This document shows, piece by piece, positions 1 to 10,067 of a stretch of 31,442 nt of DNA. Source of the DNA: Fragilaria crotonensis (taxonomy: Eukaryota > Bacillariophyta > Fragilariophyceae > Fragilariales > Fragilariaceae); contig JAKSYS010000710.1 in the NCBI GenBank assembly GCA_022925895.1, forward strand, positions 1-31,442, written 5' to 3'. The position numbers and the translations under genes are program-made. The stretch's first letter is position 1; every line of letters starts with the position of its first letter. The notes below the pieces were generated by a model. That model was not told the DNA's origin, searched no databases, and was given only the letters and a program-made list of their open reading frames with translations.

Positions 1-188
1 TTTTGTGTACCACTGTACGCGGATGAGAAGAATCCATGATTCAAAGATTCCCTGTGTCAGCTTGTCAGCTTGCAGAGGATGAGAACACTGATTCTAATAG
101 TTGTTGAAGCATTCTCGAACCATGCGGCTCTCATGAAAGGAGTCCGTTTCGTCGACGATGAGCTCACACCACGCAATCTTCTTCTTAG
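1..188 (+). other. Probable intron end upstream of the DUF6824 exon
   Basis: This stretch has no convincing reading frame. It ends in a pyrimidine-rich tract followed by TAG at 186-188, a good 3' splice site. The TAG is in frame with the downstream coding sequence, so the coding sequence cannot simply extend upstream. The first half of the domain continued at 189 is missing and is expected in an exon before the window. The donor site is not visible with confidence. Confidence 0.55.
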
Positions 189-1865
189 GAATTGTACGTC
201 TCAAGTACTAAAAAGCAAAAGATGAAGATAAGTCGATCAGTCGTGGACGCTGTGCGTTCGTTAGATCCTCCAGGGCGATTCCTAGAAAAAGATCCTTCGT
301 CGGGGAAGTGGTTCGATATTGGTGATAAGAAGGCTGTGGAAAAGACCAGCCAAGCGCTGCGTGATGGAGCCGCCTCGTTGAGAAGACAGTTAAGTCAAGA
401 TTTGTCGGATCCTGATTTTCTATCGGCGGTGTTCGATATGGAAGGGGCCCAAAAGGATAAACCATCTTCCCCTGTTTCGGGCGCAGACATAGGTGCGAAA
501 AAGGAGGTGCCAACCAAAACCCACAGACGAGTCAAGTCCAGTCCCTCTTCAGCGCCCTCGGCAAAAGCAAGATTATTGGTCAAGAAGCTGCATAGATCTT
601 CAGAGGGACCGATGTCGCCTCGGGGGTCGGGATCGTCGATTTGTATTCAAATGCACGGAAAGCCTCCTCAGAGCCCAATCGCGATGTCTCCACGATCTGC
701 AGGTGGATCTCCTCGGCAGCATGTGACCGCTGGTGCAAATCCGAAAATTGGACACCGTCGTGTTTTTTCGCAGGGTGCGGCTCCAGTTCAGTCGACACGA
801 ATGGGTAGTCCGGTTTGCTTCGGCCCACCCAACGAGTGTCGCCACGACCCGCAATCCCGCAGCAGCTCATTCGAGTACAATGAACCCTTGGAGCACAACC
901 GGCCTCCTCCCGTGCGTCTTGGATCTCCCAATCCGCATAGTTATGCTCCTCCTCCGATGTTACCTGCTGCTTATCCGTCATCGCCTTATGGCGAACACCG
1001 TCCTTACCTCCCGCCGGTGTCTCCGAGATGGTCGCCTCGCGCTGCTGGATATGCAAGATCAAGAGGACAGTCGCTATCTCCACATCCGTACTATCACCCA
1101 GATGATTATCATCGACGGCACTCTCCTGACCTTCATTTTCGTCCACCAATTTCACCGCGAAACCAGGCGTATCAGCAGCCACATCCTCATTATCCACCTC
1201 CGCATTATCAGCAGGGAGCCTCACACACATTGGCTGTTCCTTGTCTTGGTAATGAATCTCCTCGTATGTACGAGCAGCTTCCGATGGCACCATCAAGACA
1301 GTACTACCCCCAAAGTCCTCGTAACCGCGCTAGTCAACATGGGGGGCCGTCGAACGGCAGTCAAGTCCAGTCCATTCCCATTGACTTTACTCCTCCCCAA
1401 GGATTTTCGCGACGAATCGAAGTTCGTCCTTGTTATTCTTCAATGCATATGGAAGTGGATGTGGACGAAAAAAAGCAAGATGACCCTGAAAGGACCAGAT
1501 ATGAATCGTACAGTCGCTACCAGCATCAGCAAGGTGCTCCATTTGATGAGCATAATCAATCGTCAGCGAGCCCTTCGGCCGTTGTCGATGTGGTCAAAAG
1601 CAACGACCTCAATAAAGATGTGTCAGTGTATATGTCCCCTTCTCGCGAGAACGAAGATTATGATCAGTGTGATGAGTATCCGTCGGATGAAGAGTTAGAT
1701 CCTGCTGGGAACAGACTTTCACCGTTACCTTTTGATCATCATGAAGATCCATCGTCTTTAATGGAACTTCCTGGAAACATCCTTTCACTGCCGATTTCTC
1801 CGTGCGGTCCACATGATGGAGGGATGGGATATTGTGTTTCAAGGAGGACGCCACAATCATATTGA
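189..1865 (+). CDS. 3' exon of a DUF6824-domain protein with Ser-Pro-Arg-rich tail (5' partial)
   Basis: The exon opens with the C-terminal half of a DUF6824-type domain: roughly the first 60 residues contain SVVDAVRSLDPPGRFLEKD, then WFDIGDKKAVEKTSQALRDG. The Gly-rich first half (LCGRGG...NHPGN type) must be in an upstream exon outside the window. I therefore take the exon start at the 3' splice site ending at 188 rather than at an internal ATG. The remaining ~490 residues are low complexity, rich in Pro, Ser, His and Tyr, with about ten SPR tripeptides and further SP sites, which are typical proline-directed phosphorylation sites. The tail ends in an acidic stretch. DUF6824 is of unknown biochemical role; I infer a regulatory, largely disordered protein. 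The frame is uninterrupted for 1.67 kb, unlike several neighbours. Confidence 0.75.
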   Translation, partial: ELYVSSTKKQKMKISRSVVDAVRSLDPPGRFLEKDPSSGKWFDIGDKKAVEKTSQALRDGAASLRRQLSQDLSDPDFLSAVFDMEGAQKDKPSSPVSGADIGAKKEVPTKTHRRVKSSPSSAPSAKARLLVKKLHRSSEGPMSPRGSGSSICIQMHGKPPQSPIAMSPRSAGGSPRQHVTAGANPKIGHRRVFSQGAAPVQSTRMGSPVCFGPPNECRHDPQSRSSSFEYNEPLEHNRPPPVRLGSPNPHSYAPPPMLPAAYPSSPYGEHRPYLPPVSPRWSPRAAGYARSRGQSLSPHPYYHPDDYHRRHSPDLHFRPPISPRNQAYQQPHPHYPPPHYQQGASHTLAVPCLGNESPRMYEQLPMAPSRQYYPQSPRNRASQHGGPSNGSQVQSIPIDFTPPQGFSRRIEVRPCYSSMHMEVDVDEKKQDDPERTRYESYSRYQHQQGAPFDEHNQSSASPSAVVDVVKSNDLNKDVSVYMSPSRENEDYDQCDEYPSDEELDPAGNRLSPLPFDHHEDPSSLMELPGNILSLPISPCGPHDGGMGYCVSRRTPQSY

Positions 1866-2234
1866 TGATGTGTCCGGTGAGGTATGGAGGTTGTAGGTCA
1901 CTTCTGTTTGTGTCGGACTCTCGATTTGAACTCGTGACAATGTGACCTGTTTCGGTTCGTGTCAGTATGTGTTGACGGCTGTCTATGTAGTGTGGCTGCT
2001 AGTTTGTATGTTATCCGGAATCTGTGAACGGCCTTCTAAACATGAATGCCAACTGTTAGGACATGCATCTCGATATAATTTCAATGCATACCTAGTAAAT
2101 CAAAATGGGTAAACGTGAGAAGATTCTCTATCGAACTTTTTATGATTGAAGTGTGAATTGAGAACGTGCGCTCTTGTCAGCGTCGTCGCATCAAAGTCTA
2201 CCACAAGGACGCCTCGAATTAGACTAGTCCCACT
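1866..2234. other. Intergenic spacer between convergent genes
   Basis: 369 bp between two converging stop codons. I see AT-richer 3'-UTR-like sequence around 2040-2150 and no supported gene or RNA. Confidence 0.5.
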
Positions 2235-2675
2235 TTACGGGAAGCCGTCATCTGGAATGCGAACTTTCATACCAGCAAAGTCCTCACGAACGCAGATTTG
2301 GCAACCCAATCGCGACGTCTCAGTGAGCCCGAAAGCTAAATCCAACATGTCATCTTCTTCCTCCTCTTTCTTGGGTAATGAGGCGTAAATTTCTGGTTCG
2401 AAAACCAAATGGCAAGTGGCACAAGCTAATTCGCCCCCGCAAGCGCCCTCAAGTTCAATGTTGTTATCATGAGCGACATCCAGCAGGTGCTTCCCGATCT
2501 CGGCTTCGACTTGTTTCTCCTCGCCATTGCGTAATATGTAGCTAAAGGACACTGTTGATGACGCCCGAAACGCAGGTTGTCGCCGTTGCTGTCTGCTCGC
2601 TGCTTGCAGCAACAATGGTCGATAATTAAGAATTCTCGAATTCTTCAGACTCCTTGTCAGGGTACTTCTTAACAT
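2235..2675 (-). CDS. Mitochondrial [2Fe-2S] ferredoxin (adrenodoxin/Yah1 type)
   Basis: A 146-residue protein. Residues 1-40 are rich in Arg, Ser and Gln without acidic residues, a typical mitochondrial presequence. The mature part is an adrenodoxin-type ferredoxin. Cluster ligands are visible as C79-X5-C85-X2-C88 in GACGGELACATCHLVF and C125 in SRLGCQI, and the acidic DDMLDLAFGLTETSRLG segment is the family hallmark. It ends at IPDDGFP, the usual C-terminus. Known role of the family: electron transfer from ferredoxin reductase to the mitochondrial iron-sulfur cluster machinery and to haem/cytochrome enzymes in the matrix. The ATG at 2675 is the first in frame and gives a normal family length. 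No intron or frame break is visible. It is divergent from the gene at 3083. Confidence 0.93.
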   Translation of the reverse strand: MLRSTLTRSLKNSRILNYRPLLLQAASRQQRRQPAFRASSTVSFSYILRNGEEKQVEAEIGKHLLDVAHDNNIELEGACGGELACATCHLVFEPEIYASLPKKEEEEDDMLDLAFGLTETSRLGCQICVREDFAGMKVRIPDDGFP

Positions 2676-3082
2676 GATGTGTAGTTGAGATTCCGACTGT
2701 TCAATCCAGACGAGATGAGGTACTTAATCACTGTATTGAGTTTTGTGCTGGCAAGCGTGATGATGAGTGTTGCGATTTGATGCGATGGTGCTGAATGCGG
2801 AAACTTCCTGTGAGGAAACGCTGACGTCATCCTGCGTAGGGTTATAAAGCGGTTTGATTTTCCGCGAAAACCGCCGTTGTTTTCTCCTCATTTTTTTCGT
2901 TTCTTTTGTGGAACACTTGTCAGGTCTTCCGTAGCTCCCCACTCCCCACCTGAGAGATAAAGAGAGAGAAAGAAGAGTTTTGAGCGTTTGTCGTGTTGTA
3001 TGGTTTTAGGCGTTGAGCATCCATCCATTCTTCGATTGTCACAATCCATTGTAGCATTGTTCGCTTTCCATAATTGACAATC
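2676..3082. promoter_or_regulatory. Divergent promoter region with a TGACGTCA element
   Basis: A 407-bp spacer separates the ferredoxin start codon (minus strand) from the start of the SANT-domain gene (plus strand). It contains a perfect palindromic bZIP/CRE site TGACGTCA at 2822-2829, about 150 bp upstream of the ferredoxin start. No credible coding sequence is seen. Regulation through this site is inference. Confidence 0.4.
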
Positions 3083-5769
3083 ATGAATGAAATCTTCGGG
3101 ATTCAAGTCTGCAGACGGCTCTTTGAAGCTCCTAAGCGAAAGCGTCCGGCTGCGTCGCATTCCCTTGATGGAGGAATGCTGGCCAATCTTGTCCCTGAAG
3201 TTCGACTGACAGGTGCGAAAAAGGTAAAAAGTCGGAAGGACAGCCGAAGTTGTGATACCAGTGTTCTAGCAACAATGGGAAGGTACAACTCTCCGCCGAG
3301 GAGCAACAAGGAGATGAAGAAAATGAGCAGCTCCGTCATGGCGATGGATTATTCAGATCCCGAAAAGAAGGATGTCGCCATGTCTGTATTTGAAATGATA
3401 TGTCAACAAGAAACAAGAAATGTTACATCAGGAGTCCATGGACCATATCGTCAGAGTGCAAAGCGACGAAGAATACCCCCACACCAGGTTTCTCGTCCGG
3501 TTCTATTTTCCTCAAAAGCGATCGATGCGCTATCAGTATTAGAGACAGTTCAGCCAGTTCAAGACCAAATGACCATCGGTAGAACCGAGATTGAAGGATC
3601 GAAGCGTCGAGGCAAGCGCGAGCGACTATTGGTATCTGGAGGGGGGATGAAGCCAACGGTACGCATTGCGGAATCGTCAGTCGAAGTAACAGAAGGGAGC
3701 AAAAAGTCCGAGGAACTTTGTATTCTCAAATCATCAGCTGAGCAAGAAGAAACAAAGGCAACAAAGGAGCTACGCATAGAAACCAAGCCAAAGTGTTATC
3801 CAACATCACCAGGGAAAAGTGAAGTGCAGTGCTCCGACGAAACTACCGAAACCGCTAAGGCGATTTTGGAGCACCGAACATGTCAATCCGCCTCGTGCAA
3901 TGCAACATTGCATCGCGGGGAAGTTCGTGACGATGCCACAAGTCGATCTCTCTCGTACGAGCAAGTAGAGGTTTCTGAGGGCGATGATTTGCTTGGAGTT
4001 TCCGAAGCATCAATGGCTGAGAGCACTTCGCCGGCCGTTGACGTTTCTACCATTGCAGAGGCAGCCATAACTTTGCTTCGTCTATCATCTTCGAAAAGTG
4101 AAAGTGAGGACGAAGGTACACCAAACCAATTGCAATCGGTAGCTTTCGAAAGGATTGCTCAGGACAAGGGGCGACGCAAAAGAGGAGGGTGCACGCAATG
4201 AGGGGAAGAAGCGTATCGTCTCCTCGAGTTACCGAACCCATGCGACGATCAAATCGAGCAGCAGCTCCAACGCAACGATTCATTCCAGTCGACACCAGAA
4301 GAAGTAAGCGAGTGCCCGGCTCCAGAGGTGTGAAACCACTGAAAGACAAAGGGTCTGAGGATGATGTCGGAGTGAGTGACAACAGTCGCGCAGAGACTTC
4401 TACCAGGGCAGAGGCAGCTGAAAAAGAAGCATCTCAGGTTGCTGCTATGAAGTCAGCAAAGGACAGAATGAAAAGGACGCGTCAAACTGTAAGTAGATCT
4501 CCGCAAGGAGAACACGGTATTCACCAAAGAATCCGGAAGCGTGTGGGACCGTCTGTCGACATCAGAAGACACGAGAAGGATCAATCAATAGAACACAAAC
4601 CAACGCCGACAAATCTGTGACAATAAAAGGTAGCACGGGAGTTGGTCCACCGGAATCGAATGTGATGAAGGTCGAAGCAGGTGGAAATGACTGTTTGAAA
4701 ACGAGAAAAGAACATAAGTCAGAAACCTCCGCAGATTCGCCTTGCAAGAGGAGGTCGTTCCGCCTTCTAAGTCAAGGCGCAAGCTTCACTCCACCGCATA
4801 AGATTGTTGTCGAAGACGACTTTTTCGACAGTATACAAAGGCGACGTCGTGTCAAACCTGATGCTGATAGTGAAGAGTCCAGATCTGAACGGAAACAATC
4901 TGGGTGCGTGGTCAAGACGACAAAGCAGACCAAGAAACCAAAGGAGACACTTTCACGTCACCAAAAAGAAAAAGATGAAACAGTTGGGGCTACATCGCAT
5001 TCAGAAAGCAAGTCTGATATCAAGGAAAAAGCATCGAACAAGGCAGCCATTTGCAAGCAAGTGGCAATTCGGTGTGGTAGGAATATGGATGAGCCAACTC
5101 TTGTTGATCTCGACGGTTGGACTTGGCAACAGATCGCATCTCTAAGAAGCGCTTACGCGAATGGACCCATGTTCGAATCAATTCTGGGAAGATATCGCAA
5201 ACCAAATCGACGGTCAAAGCGAAGATGAGTGTCGCAAAAAGTGGTTTTCCTTGGTCAATACTCCCGCAGCAAAGAAAACGCAAACACAGCAAGCCAAGAG
5301 GAAACATGATGGTGTTGCTCCTAAGCGTGAGGTGGACGAAGATGATTTGTTCAATTCTACTCCGATGAGATTGCAATTACTCGACGATTGTGCCGACGAG
5401 AAAAAACACCTAGTACTTGACATTGACTTTGGAAGTCCCATCGTTGTGGATGAATCATACAAGGTGAACCAAGCTGCAGGGTACGATGATGAGGCCAAAG
5501 TAGATGTCGTCGCAGCAAGATTGGGATACAGCAAGACTTACATCAAGAATTTGAAAAGAGACATATCGAAAGGCAAGGAGAAGGTGCGAAAGAAGAAGAT
5601 CCGTCCTGTGTGCGACACTGGCCCAAGAGGAATCTCGTCCGCTATTGATTGTGGAGATCTTGAAGTCAAGGGAACCTTGTCCCCGGGTGGGACAATGAGA
5701 GTGCGAACAATTTACTGGAACGGGGAGAGCGAAGACTCCGACGAACTTTTCGACTCCGACGAGGAGTAG
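3083..5769 (+). CDS. Basic SANT/Myb-domain protein, KNL2/M18BP1-like candidate, frame broken at least three times
   Basis: Four overlapping open segments follow each other: 3083-4201, to 4620, to 5228 and to 5769. They read as one protein of about 895 residues if bases lost near 4190, 4600 and 5163 are allowed for. Near the third break the sequence AATGGACC interrupts a domain that reads WTWQQIASLRSAYAN before it and DPCSNQFWEDIANQ then CRKKWFSLV after it: a SANT/Myb fold. Loss of one TG from a TGTG pair explains the break. Upstream, around 4237-4290, MRRSNRAAAPTQRF fits the CENPC-like pattern R-R-S-x-R-x3-P-x3-[FY]; a second RRSFR occurs near 4750. This order (CENPC-like motif, then C-terminal SANT) matches KNL2/M18BP1, which recruits the centromeric histone CENP-A. 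I see no SANTA domain, so it could be another chromatin SANT protein. The rest is Lys/Arg/Ser-rich and probably disordered, with an acidic C-terminus. Confidence 0.6.
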
Positions 5770-5928
5770 ATATAAAAGTAAGAAAACTCGTAATATTGGC
5801 ACCGAACATAATTGCTGATTGAGTTAAATTCTTATCAGTGAGCTCATCATGAAGCCTACTATAACCGACAGATGCAAATGGAACATGACTGCATGTAGGA
5901 AAAACGCCTTCACAGTTTGCAGTTTCCA

Positions 5929-7297
5929 CTACCAAACACCCGACACAAGATCAATCATCTTAGTGCAATCGTTGCAACGTGGATCAATGACATTCTTCCG
6001 CAGATGGTTAATGACACTACTCCAGTTGGACTTTGTAGTTAGGACGAATAGTTTGGCTTCCATCGCCACCAAGAGAGACGCGAGGCCAGCAAGCCCCGCT
6101 CGACCCTTGGAATTCATGGACATGTGGGAGGCTCGATTTCCCTTTGGAGGACGAAATCGATGGAGCTCTTCAACGGTTCGATCGAAATAGATATTCCAAC
6201 CAGCGGGTGTGGCATTTTTAAACTCTTGATAGGCTCGCGGGTCTTCGGTCGCCAAGTAAATGTTGGCAGTTCGATTGTGTCCTTGCGTTTCTTGCAACAG
6301 TGTCGAGATCGCGTCCATATATGTCTGGACTGCCACAAGGGTCCGATTAGGCATTTCCCAGAACTTATCGCCCCATCGAACATGGACAGTAATCAGGTCG
6401 TCAGGTGTCCCCTTGGCCCCAAACAGTAATCCTACTTGTCGTTGCGCTTCTTGAATGACGAGCGGCGAGATGCGATGGAACAGAAATTCGGTGCTAGCGG
6501 CTCGAAATTCTCGCAAAACATCTTCACCGTTCCCTCGTAATAGTGCACACTGGTGGCGCTTGAGATCTCGTGGATCCGAGGCGTTGTTGTTGCTGAGCAG
6601 TGGTGCTTCCTCGCAGCCGCATTTGAATTCGGAACCGGGCAGATAGCACAACCACGGTGACTTTTCTGCAACGGCCCGATTGCAAAAGGTTTGATCCAAC
6701 CACAACCAAATGGGATTGTATGTCCGTAATCGGAATCCAGCCTCCATGGAATTGCACATGGCTTGAGACCAAAGAGCAATGTGGGATCCCATCCCATAGG
6801 AATTGTCTAAATGGAAAGTGTTGACAGGAAGAGAACAGTTGGATTGGTGGGCGTCTATCGCCTTTGCGAACCGAGAAAGTGGTGGATGATGAGACCAATC
6901 ATGTCTAAGCTTTCCAACAGCCTTGGGCAGCAGGAGAGTGGTATTCAGGTCGCTCTTTTGTGCGGGTTTGACATTGCAGATGACGATATAAAGCGAGGTA
7001 TCCCACTTCGCTCATGCTCCGAACAGGAAGTCTTGAGCTCGATTGCTTGAGCTTGTTCCACATCGATATTGAGACTGTCGCAAGAAGCTTTTAGATCAAT
7101 TCCCCCAATTGTCACTGGCATCGCCGTTAGGATACTTATTCGTTCGGTGTCAACATTGCCCATCTCCATTGAAGGGAGGGTAAGATCCGAATCGGAGGAA
7201 ATGCATTTTCCTGGCTTTTCAAGAGCCATAGCGCCCCAACGCAGGAGCACAATAGAGTCAACCTCAGCCGAAATAACGAGGTTGACTGTCGTGCCAT
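5929..7297 (-). CDS. GT23/FUT8-like glycosyltransferase, type II membrane protein, two frame breaks near the 5' end
   Basis: The core is open from 7011 to the stop at 5929. It contains the fucosyltransferase motif I VHVRWGDK at about 6366-6389, equivalent to HVRRTDK of FUT8. Further on, IYLATEDPRAYQEF corresponds to the VYLATDDP region of the same family. HLDNSYGMGSHIALWSQAM lies near the start of the catalytic part. No ATG precedes 7011 in this frame. Two upstream segments in the other minus-strand frames join it if one base is missing near 7200 and one near 7012. The first begins at ATG 7297 with MARQSTSLFRLRLTLLCSCV, a short basic tail followed by a hydrophobic signal anchor, as in Golgi transferases. 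The full product would be about 456 residues. An intron between the anchor and the catalytic part is the alternative explanation. The linkage made (alpha-1,6-fucose or another) cannot be settled from sequence. Confidence 0.65.
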
Positions 7298-7715
7298 AAG
7301 ATCGATCACTCAGAGCTCGACATGAGGGAGGTCATTGTCATCGCCATCGTTTTTTAATGACTGTGTCGCATAGTACAAGCCCCCGGAATCAGATTAGCGG
7401 AGGTGCGTGGAGGGAGATCCTACATCTGGTACGTATGCATAGTGTAATGCAAAATATGTGGAATGCACTGCCGAAACTCCATTATATGACGTCATGAGTC
7501 ACGACCTTCGACCTTCAACTCGAAAATTTGAAAGAACCGGATGAGTTGCCGACGAAGATTCACTCCAAGGGCTCGCCTTGTTGTTGGTCGAATCGACGTA
7601 TCTCCACATCCCACTCGTCAAATGTGACCTTGCCTCAATCCTAAACATCGCCAAGGTGAAAGTAGAACATCACTAAACAATAAGGGCGCTCCTGTCGACT
7701 TCGCGACTCTTTGAC
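7298..7715. promoter_or_regulatory. Shared promoter of the glycosyltransferase pair
   Basis: 418 bp between the proposed start codons of two divergently transcribed glycosyltransferase genes. No coding sequence is seen. It holds the composite bZIP site annotated at 7487-7501. Confidence 0.45.
7487..7501. promoter_or_regulatory. Abutting CRE and AP-1 type bZIP sites
   Basis: TGACGTCA (7487-7494) is followed without a gap by TGAGTCA (7495-7501). These are the consensus palindromes for CREB/ATF-type and AP-1/GCN4-type bZIP dimers. In diatoms, CO2/cAMP-responsive promoters are known to use TGACGT-type elements; a role here is inference. The site lies about 190 bp from the proposed GT23-like start and 215 bp from the GT10 start. 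Confidence 0.5.
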
Positions 7716-10007
7716 ATGACCCTGGCCAGCTCTTTTTCGCGGAGCCATCATGTAACCCTATCAGCAATTCAGACAGCTGGAGGACGATGGAGATCTTGTC
7801 GCCAGATCTTGTTGTTTCTCATTGTGATGCAAGCTTTGATTCTCATTTACATTGGAATCTCGGTTTCCGAGTTGCCGCAGGGGATTCACCCAATGATGCA
7901 GTTAAACGACGAACACGAACTCAGTACAACAGCGGCGACAACAAATCCAGCTCCCGTCTTGTCACTTGTGGAAGAAACAGTTACATCCAATGTTCCGAAA
8001 TCACACAAAAGTCTTAAACCCGTCAAAGTAGAAGAGGTGGCTGTAGCAGCAACAAATGGTGGTCTGCTGCATGAAACTGAAGCCTATTTTGCCGATTTTC
8101 GGCAGCAACGAGCTCAACCCAACTTTCGAAACGCCGCTTTGCCCGGAGATGACAAGTGGATAAAACGACAAGCCTTTCTGTCAGAACAGCAGCATGAACA
8201 AGGAGTAACGAATCACTCTTTGAAATCATGCTATTACTATGGACATGGTCGAGTCCTGATCCATCCAGAATGCCAACCTGATGAGGATGGTAAATACCCT
8301 GCATTGGTGGCATACAACTCATTAGAAGGAATCGAACGAACTTGGTGTGGCCAAATGATTCGGCCACTTGGTTATCTCCGTATGGAGGGTGGATGCAACG
8401 AACCGGTCAAGCTCTTTCCTCACGACTTTCCACCAGTGTCGGGGAGAGGTATGCCTCCGATTCAGTTCATTCGAAAGGACACCCCATTGGGGCATCTGCA
8501 GAAGCTGGACTCTTGCAGCTAGAACTGCGAAGTCACAACCGAGAGGTGTCAAGATGTAAAGAGCACGGCATCTTTAGAGCATGTGGAGACTATTGATTGC
8601 TTTCCCTTGGTATCGGATTGGACAATAGGAAACACTACTTGGATTTTCAGAATTTACCGTCGGGATCCAAACATGAAGTTCGACCGCAAGGCTTATCGTA
8701 ATTTCAACTTTTACGCTTCTCAATCCCCCAAGGCTGATATTCCTCTCTCCCTCTTTCGTTGGGATCGAGATGGTGGGACACCGACCCCGGCGCTTGACTT
8801 TGATGCTACTGACAAATCCATTTCCTTTTTTGATAATACTGCTTGCAGGGGTCACACATATGCCGCGAGCTGGGTTCAGACTTTTAACGATAAAGCGATA
8901 CTCGCATCGTATGGAAACTGTATTCCGACGACACCGATTCCGCCCGGTTTATCGTTGCAAAACGAGGCGGATCGAAAGATGTTGTTGCAGAAACACTTGT
9001 TCAATTTTGTTGCCGATCATACCGCCGCCGATGAGTTCGCCTGTGGCGTCATATGGGAAGCCCTTCACGCTGGAACGATTCCAGTCTACTTCGGCCCGAA
9101 CAACATTTCCCAGTATGTACCTCCTCATTCAATCATTTCTGCCTCGGAAATCGGCACGAAAAAGCGCACAGCCGAACTCATCATGGAGATCGCCTCGAAC
9201 AGGACGCTGTGGGAAACCTATCACGCGTGGCGCAAGCAACCCTTTCCGAGTCATCTGAAGCGTCACCTTGAACTTGTCCCGACGGAACCGCTTCTCTGTC
9301 GGATCTGCAAGTGGGCGTACGCCAAACGGTATGGATTGGCATGGAACCCGACGACCCAGCGGGTGCAAATGCCTGTCATTGCTCGAGACTACGTTTGCCA
9401 GTCAGCGGACGGATTCGTAATGCAGCCGTTCCGTGAAAGTTGGATCTTCTCTTCCTCATCGAGTTCACGGAATGATGTTACCCTTGCGGATACTGGAGTG
9501 AGGTGTGCGGATAGTACAAATTCGACACAAGTCTTTCAATCGGATGGGTTGTTTTCGTTGACGCGGACAGTGAGTCAGCATGACACCATTGTGGATTTTA
9601 TTATCCCAGAGATAAAATCGCAGAAAGGAAATGTAGTTTTACGTTTGGAAGTTGGGATTGAAAATTGGGACGGCTCACACTTTCGCGATGTCCATCAAAG
9701 CATCGCATCTCATCACGTTTCGTTTCATTCGTCTGTCGCTATCCAGGACCGCTTCTCACGAATGACCGTACTTGCCAATTGGCCAACGCAATTGAGAAGT
9801 CCCGCTCGAGGGATTATCGAAGTTGTTGTCTTAGGCCCGGATGAAGAGAGTCTGCTAATGAATGAGGTTCGACAGATTCGGATCTTGTTGGAGGACATCA
9901 GTTCACTTCGGGATGTCAAGACGGAATACGGGGCAACGCCATTCGCCAAGCCCCTTATGCAAGACTTCTTGGACCCCCTAGAGCTTTACTTTGTCACGCC
10001 ATCGTAG
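7716..10007 (+). CDS. GT10 alpha-1,3-fucosyltransferase-like type II membrane protein, one in-frame TAG
   Basis: A single reading frame of 764 codons, interrupted only by TAG at 8520-8522 (codon 269). Residues 31-50 form a signal anchor after a short basic tail, as in Golgi transferases. A linker rich in Glu, Thr and Val follows. The conserved GT10 donor-binding region is near residues 440-480: FACGVIWEALHAGTIPVYFG, then VPPHSIISASE, comparable to the family pattern around the AL-x-G-x-[IV]-PV-x-[FYL]-G motif. Known reaction of the family: transfer of fucose from GDP-fucose to GlcNAc of N-glycans in the Golgi. The last ~200 residues look like an extra domain of unknown function. The TAG may be a nonsense allele, a sequence error, or part of an intron: GTATGC at 8449 and TTTAG ending at 8577 would remove 129 nt in frame. 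Sequence on both sides of the TAG looks coding, so I favour an error or a nonsense allele. Confidence 0.8.
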
Positions 10008-10041
10008 AATTGAAGTTTAGCCATCGTAGAATTGAAGTTTT
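9998..10041. repeat. 22-bp tandem duplication spanning the GT10 stop codon
   Basis: GCCATCGTAGAATTGAAGTT plus two bases is repeated back to back (9998-10019 and 10020-10041) with one mismatch at the final base. The first copy includes the last codons and the TAG stop of the GT10 gene. Confidence 0.85.
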
Positions 10042-10067
10042 ACTAATAGACCTACGCGAAGTCTCTA

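Noticed and set aside
580-1296. 238-codon minus-strand open frame
   Set aside because: Lies opposite the clean DUF6824 exon; no domain or targeting signal. Shadow frame.
6945-7259. 101-codon minus-strand frame as an independent gene
   Set aside because: It lies between the signal-anchor segment and the GT23 catalytic frame, and each boundary is explained by one missing base. It reads better as the stem region of the same protein.
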